Shown here: one piece after another, positions 5,731-6,318 of the stretch
Layout of the letters: every line of letters starts with the position of its first letter
Position numbering within the stretch: the first letter of the stretch is position 1
Origin: Brucellaceae bacterium
GTDB lineage: Bacteria > Pseudomonadota > Alphaproteobacteria > Rhizobiales > Rhizobiaceae
Length of the DNA: 6,318 bases
Reading direction: 5' to 3'
NCBI GenBank assembly: GCA_031253705.1
Contig: JAIRVW010000370.1
Span: 1-6,318, forward strand
Program-made: the position numbers and the translations under genes
Notes under the pieces: model-generated
What the model was told of the DNA's origin: nothing
The model's database searches: none
The model's input: the letters and a program-made list of their open reading frames with translations, nothing else

Positions 5731-6318
5731 ATGAGCGTGAATGAAACATCCGTCCTCCATGCTGTTGATGCGGTTTTTGACCGTGAGATCGCTTTCCTTG
5801 CTGAACTGGTGGGACACCCGTCTGTGCGGGGGGAAGAACAGTCAGCACAGGATTTTATGGCACGGGAACTAACCGTTGGCGGTTATGAGGTGGATCGCTG
5901 GGAAATTGATGTCAACGATATCTCCGGTATGCCGGGCTTTTCACCGGTGATCGGTAACTATGATAATGCGGTCAATGTTGTCGGCACATTGCGCAGCCGT
6001 ACCCGACGCGGCCGCAGTCTTATTCTCAACGGGCATATTGATGTGGTACCTGTCGGGCCGCTGGATATGTGGAAGCGCCCGCCTTTCGAAGCCTATGTTG
6101 ATGATGGCTGGATGTATGGCCGTGGTGCCGGTGATATGAAGGCCGGTCTGGCTTCTAACCTGTTTGCCATCGAGGCATTGAAACATCTCGGCTTGAAACC
6201 TGTCACTTTGTTGTGGGCGTCGTTCGCCATTCTGGTGTTATTCGCAAGCGGCGTCTTGTCCGGGCAGTCGCCTGAGAAAATCGCCATATCGTCAGTTGCC
6301 ATTGTCATGCTGGCGTAT
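5731..6318 (+). CDS. M20-family ArgE/DapE-like deacylase, N-terminal part, fused in frame to a hydrophobic segment; open at right edge
   Basis: The frame stays open for 196 codons to the window end. Residues 1 to about 158 are the N-terminal part of an M20 metallohydrolase, which removes acyl groups from amino acids in the cytoplasm. 'SLILNGHIDVVPVGP' gives the metal-binding His102 and its partner Asp104. 'MYGRGAGDMKAGLASNLFAIEAL' gives the bridging Asp135. GAGG overlaps the subunit B stop and sits 6 bases before the ATG. After 'LKHLGLKP' the family would continue towards a V-V-E-E-E motif, about 30-35 residues past Asp135, which supplies the catalytic base and a metal ligand. Here it becomes 'LLWASFAILVLFASGVLSG', which looks like a membrane helix. 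The motif is not found in the other two forward frames either. As shown, the deacylase lacks its active-site glutamates and distal ligands and should be inactive. Confidence 0.8.
   Translation, partial: MSVNETSVLHAVDAVFDREIAFLAELVGHPSVRGEEQSAQDFMARELTVGGYEVDRWEIDVNDISGMPGFSPVIGNYDNAVNVVGTLRSRTRRGRSLILNGHIDVVPVGPLDMWKRPPFEAYVDDGWMYGRGAGDMKAGLASNLFAIEALKHLGLKPVTLLWASFAILVLFASGVLSGQSPEKIAISSVAIVMLAY
6203..6318 (+). other. Foreign hydrophobic segment in the M20 frame, resembling a permease N-terminus
   Basis: From about residue 159 of the frame the protein contains two probable membrane helices, 'LLWASFAILVLFASGVLSG' and 'IAISSVAIVMLAY', separated by a short polar stretch 'QSPEKI'. That pattern fits the start of an SLC13/DASS-type or similar anion permease, whose natural beginning could have been near 'TLLWASF'. 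There is no stop before the edge, so the frame looks genuinely coding. The family call is tentative. What is firm is that the segment is not M20 sequence. The boundary is accurate only to about 10 bases. Confidence 0.5.

Overview
The window reads as chromosomal DNA of an alphaproteobacterium, most likely a Rhizobiales/Brucellaceae-type organism. The grounds are moderate-to-high GC, the style of the metabolic regulators, and a tRNA-Cys with encoded CCA. The genus is an inference, not something the sequence proves. No integrase, transposase, CRISPR array or rRNA was seen.

Left two-thirds (1-4240), all on the minus strand. Reading in the direction of transcription, from right to left: a LysR-type regulator (4237-3284), a tRNA-Cys(GCA) gene (3140-3067) with a strong hairpin at its 3' end, a YiiM-like MOSC protein (2998-2321), a MocR/PdxR-type GntR-aminotransferase regulator (2231-795) followed by a good intrinsic terminator (750-717), and an RpiR/SIS regulator that starts with GTG at 606 and runs off the left edge. 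A promoter with an overlapping inverted repeat sits just upstream of the RpiR gene.

Right third (4390-6318), plus strand and divergent from the LysR gene: the two subunits of a family I 3-oxoacid-type CoA-transferase (A at 4390-5082, B at 5066-5722, overlapping by 17 bases), then an M20 ArgE/DapE-like deacylase starting at 5731. The order A-B-M20 matches yodS-yodR-yodQ of Bacillus subtilis. The LysR/CoA-transferase intergenic region holds a perfect dyad with the T-N11-A spacing of LysR-family boxes and an 8-base direct repeat with a 10-base period, so the LysR protein is the obvious candidate regulator of the operon.

The most unusual point is at the right edge. The M20 gene is convincing for about 158 codons, including the first metal-binding motifs. 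It then switches in frame, near 6203, to a hydrophobic sequence that looks like the N-terminus of a membrane permease. The catalytic Glu-Glu motif that should follow is absent from all three forward frames. This is either a deletion fusing the deacylase to a downstream transporter gene or a join artefact in the sequence.
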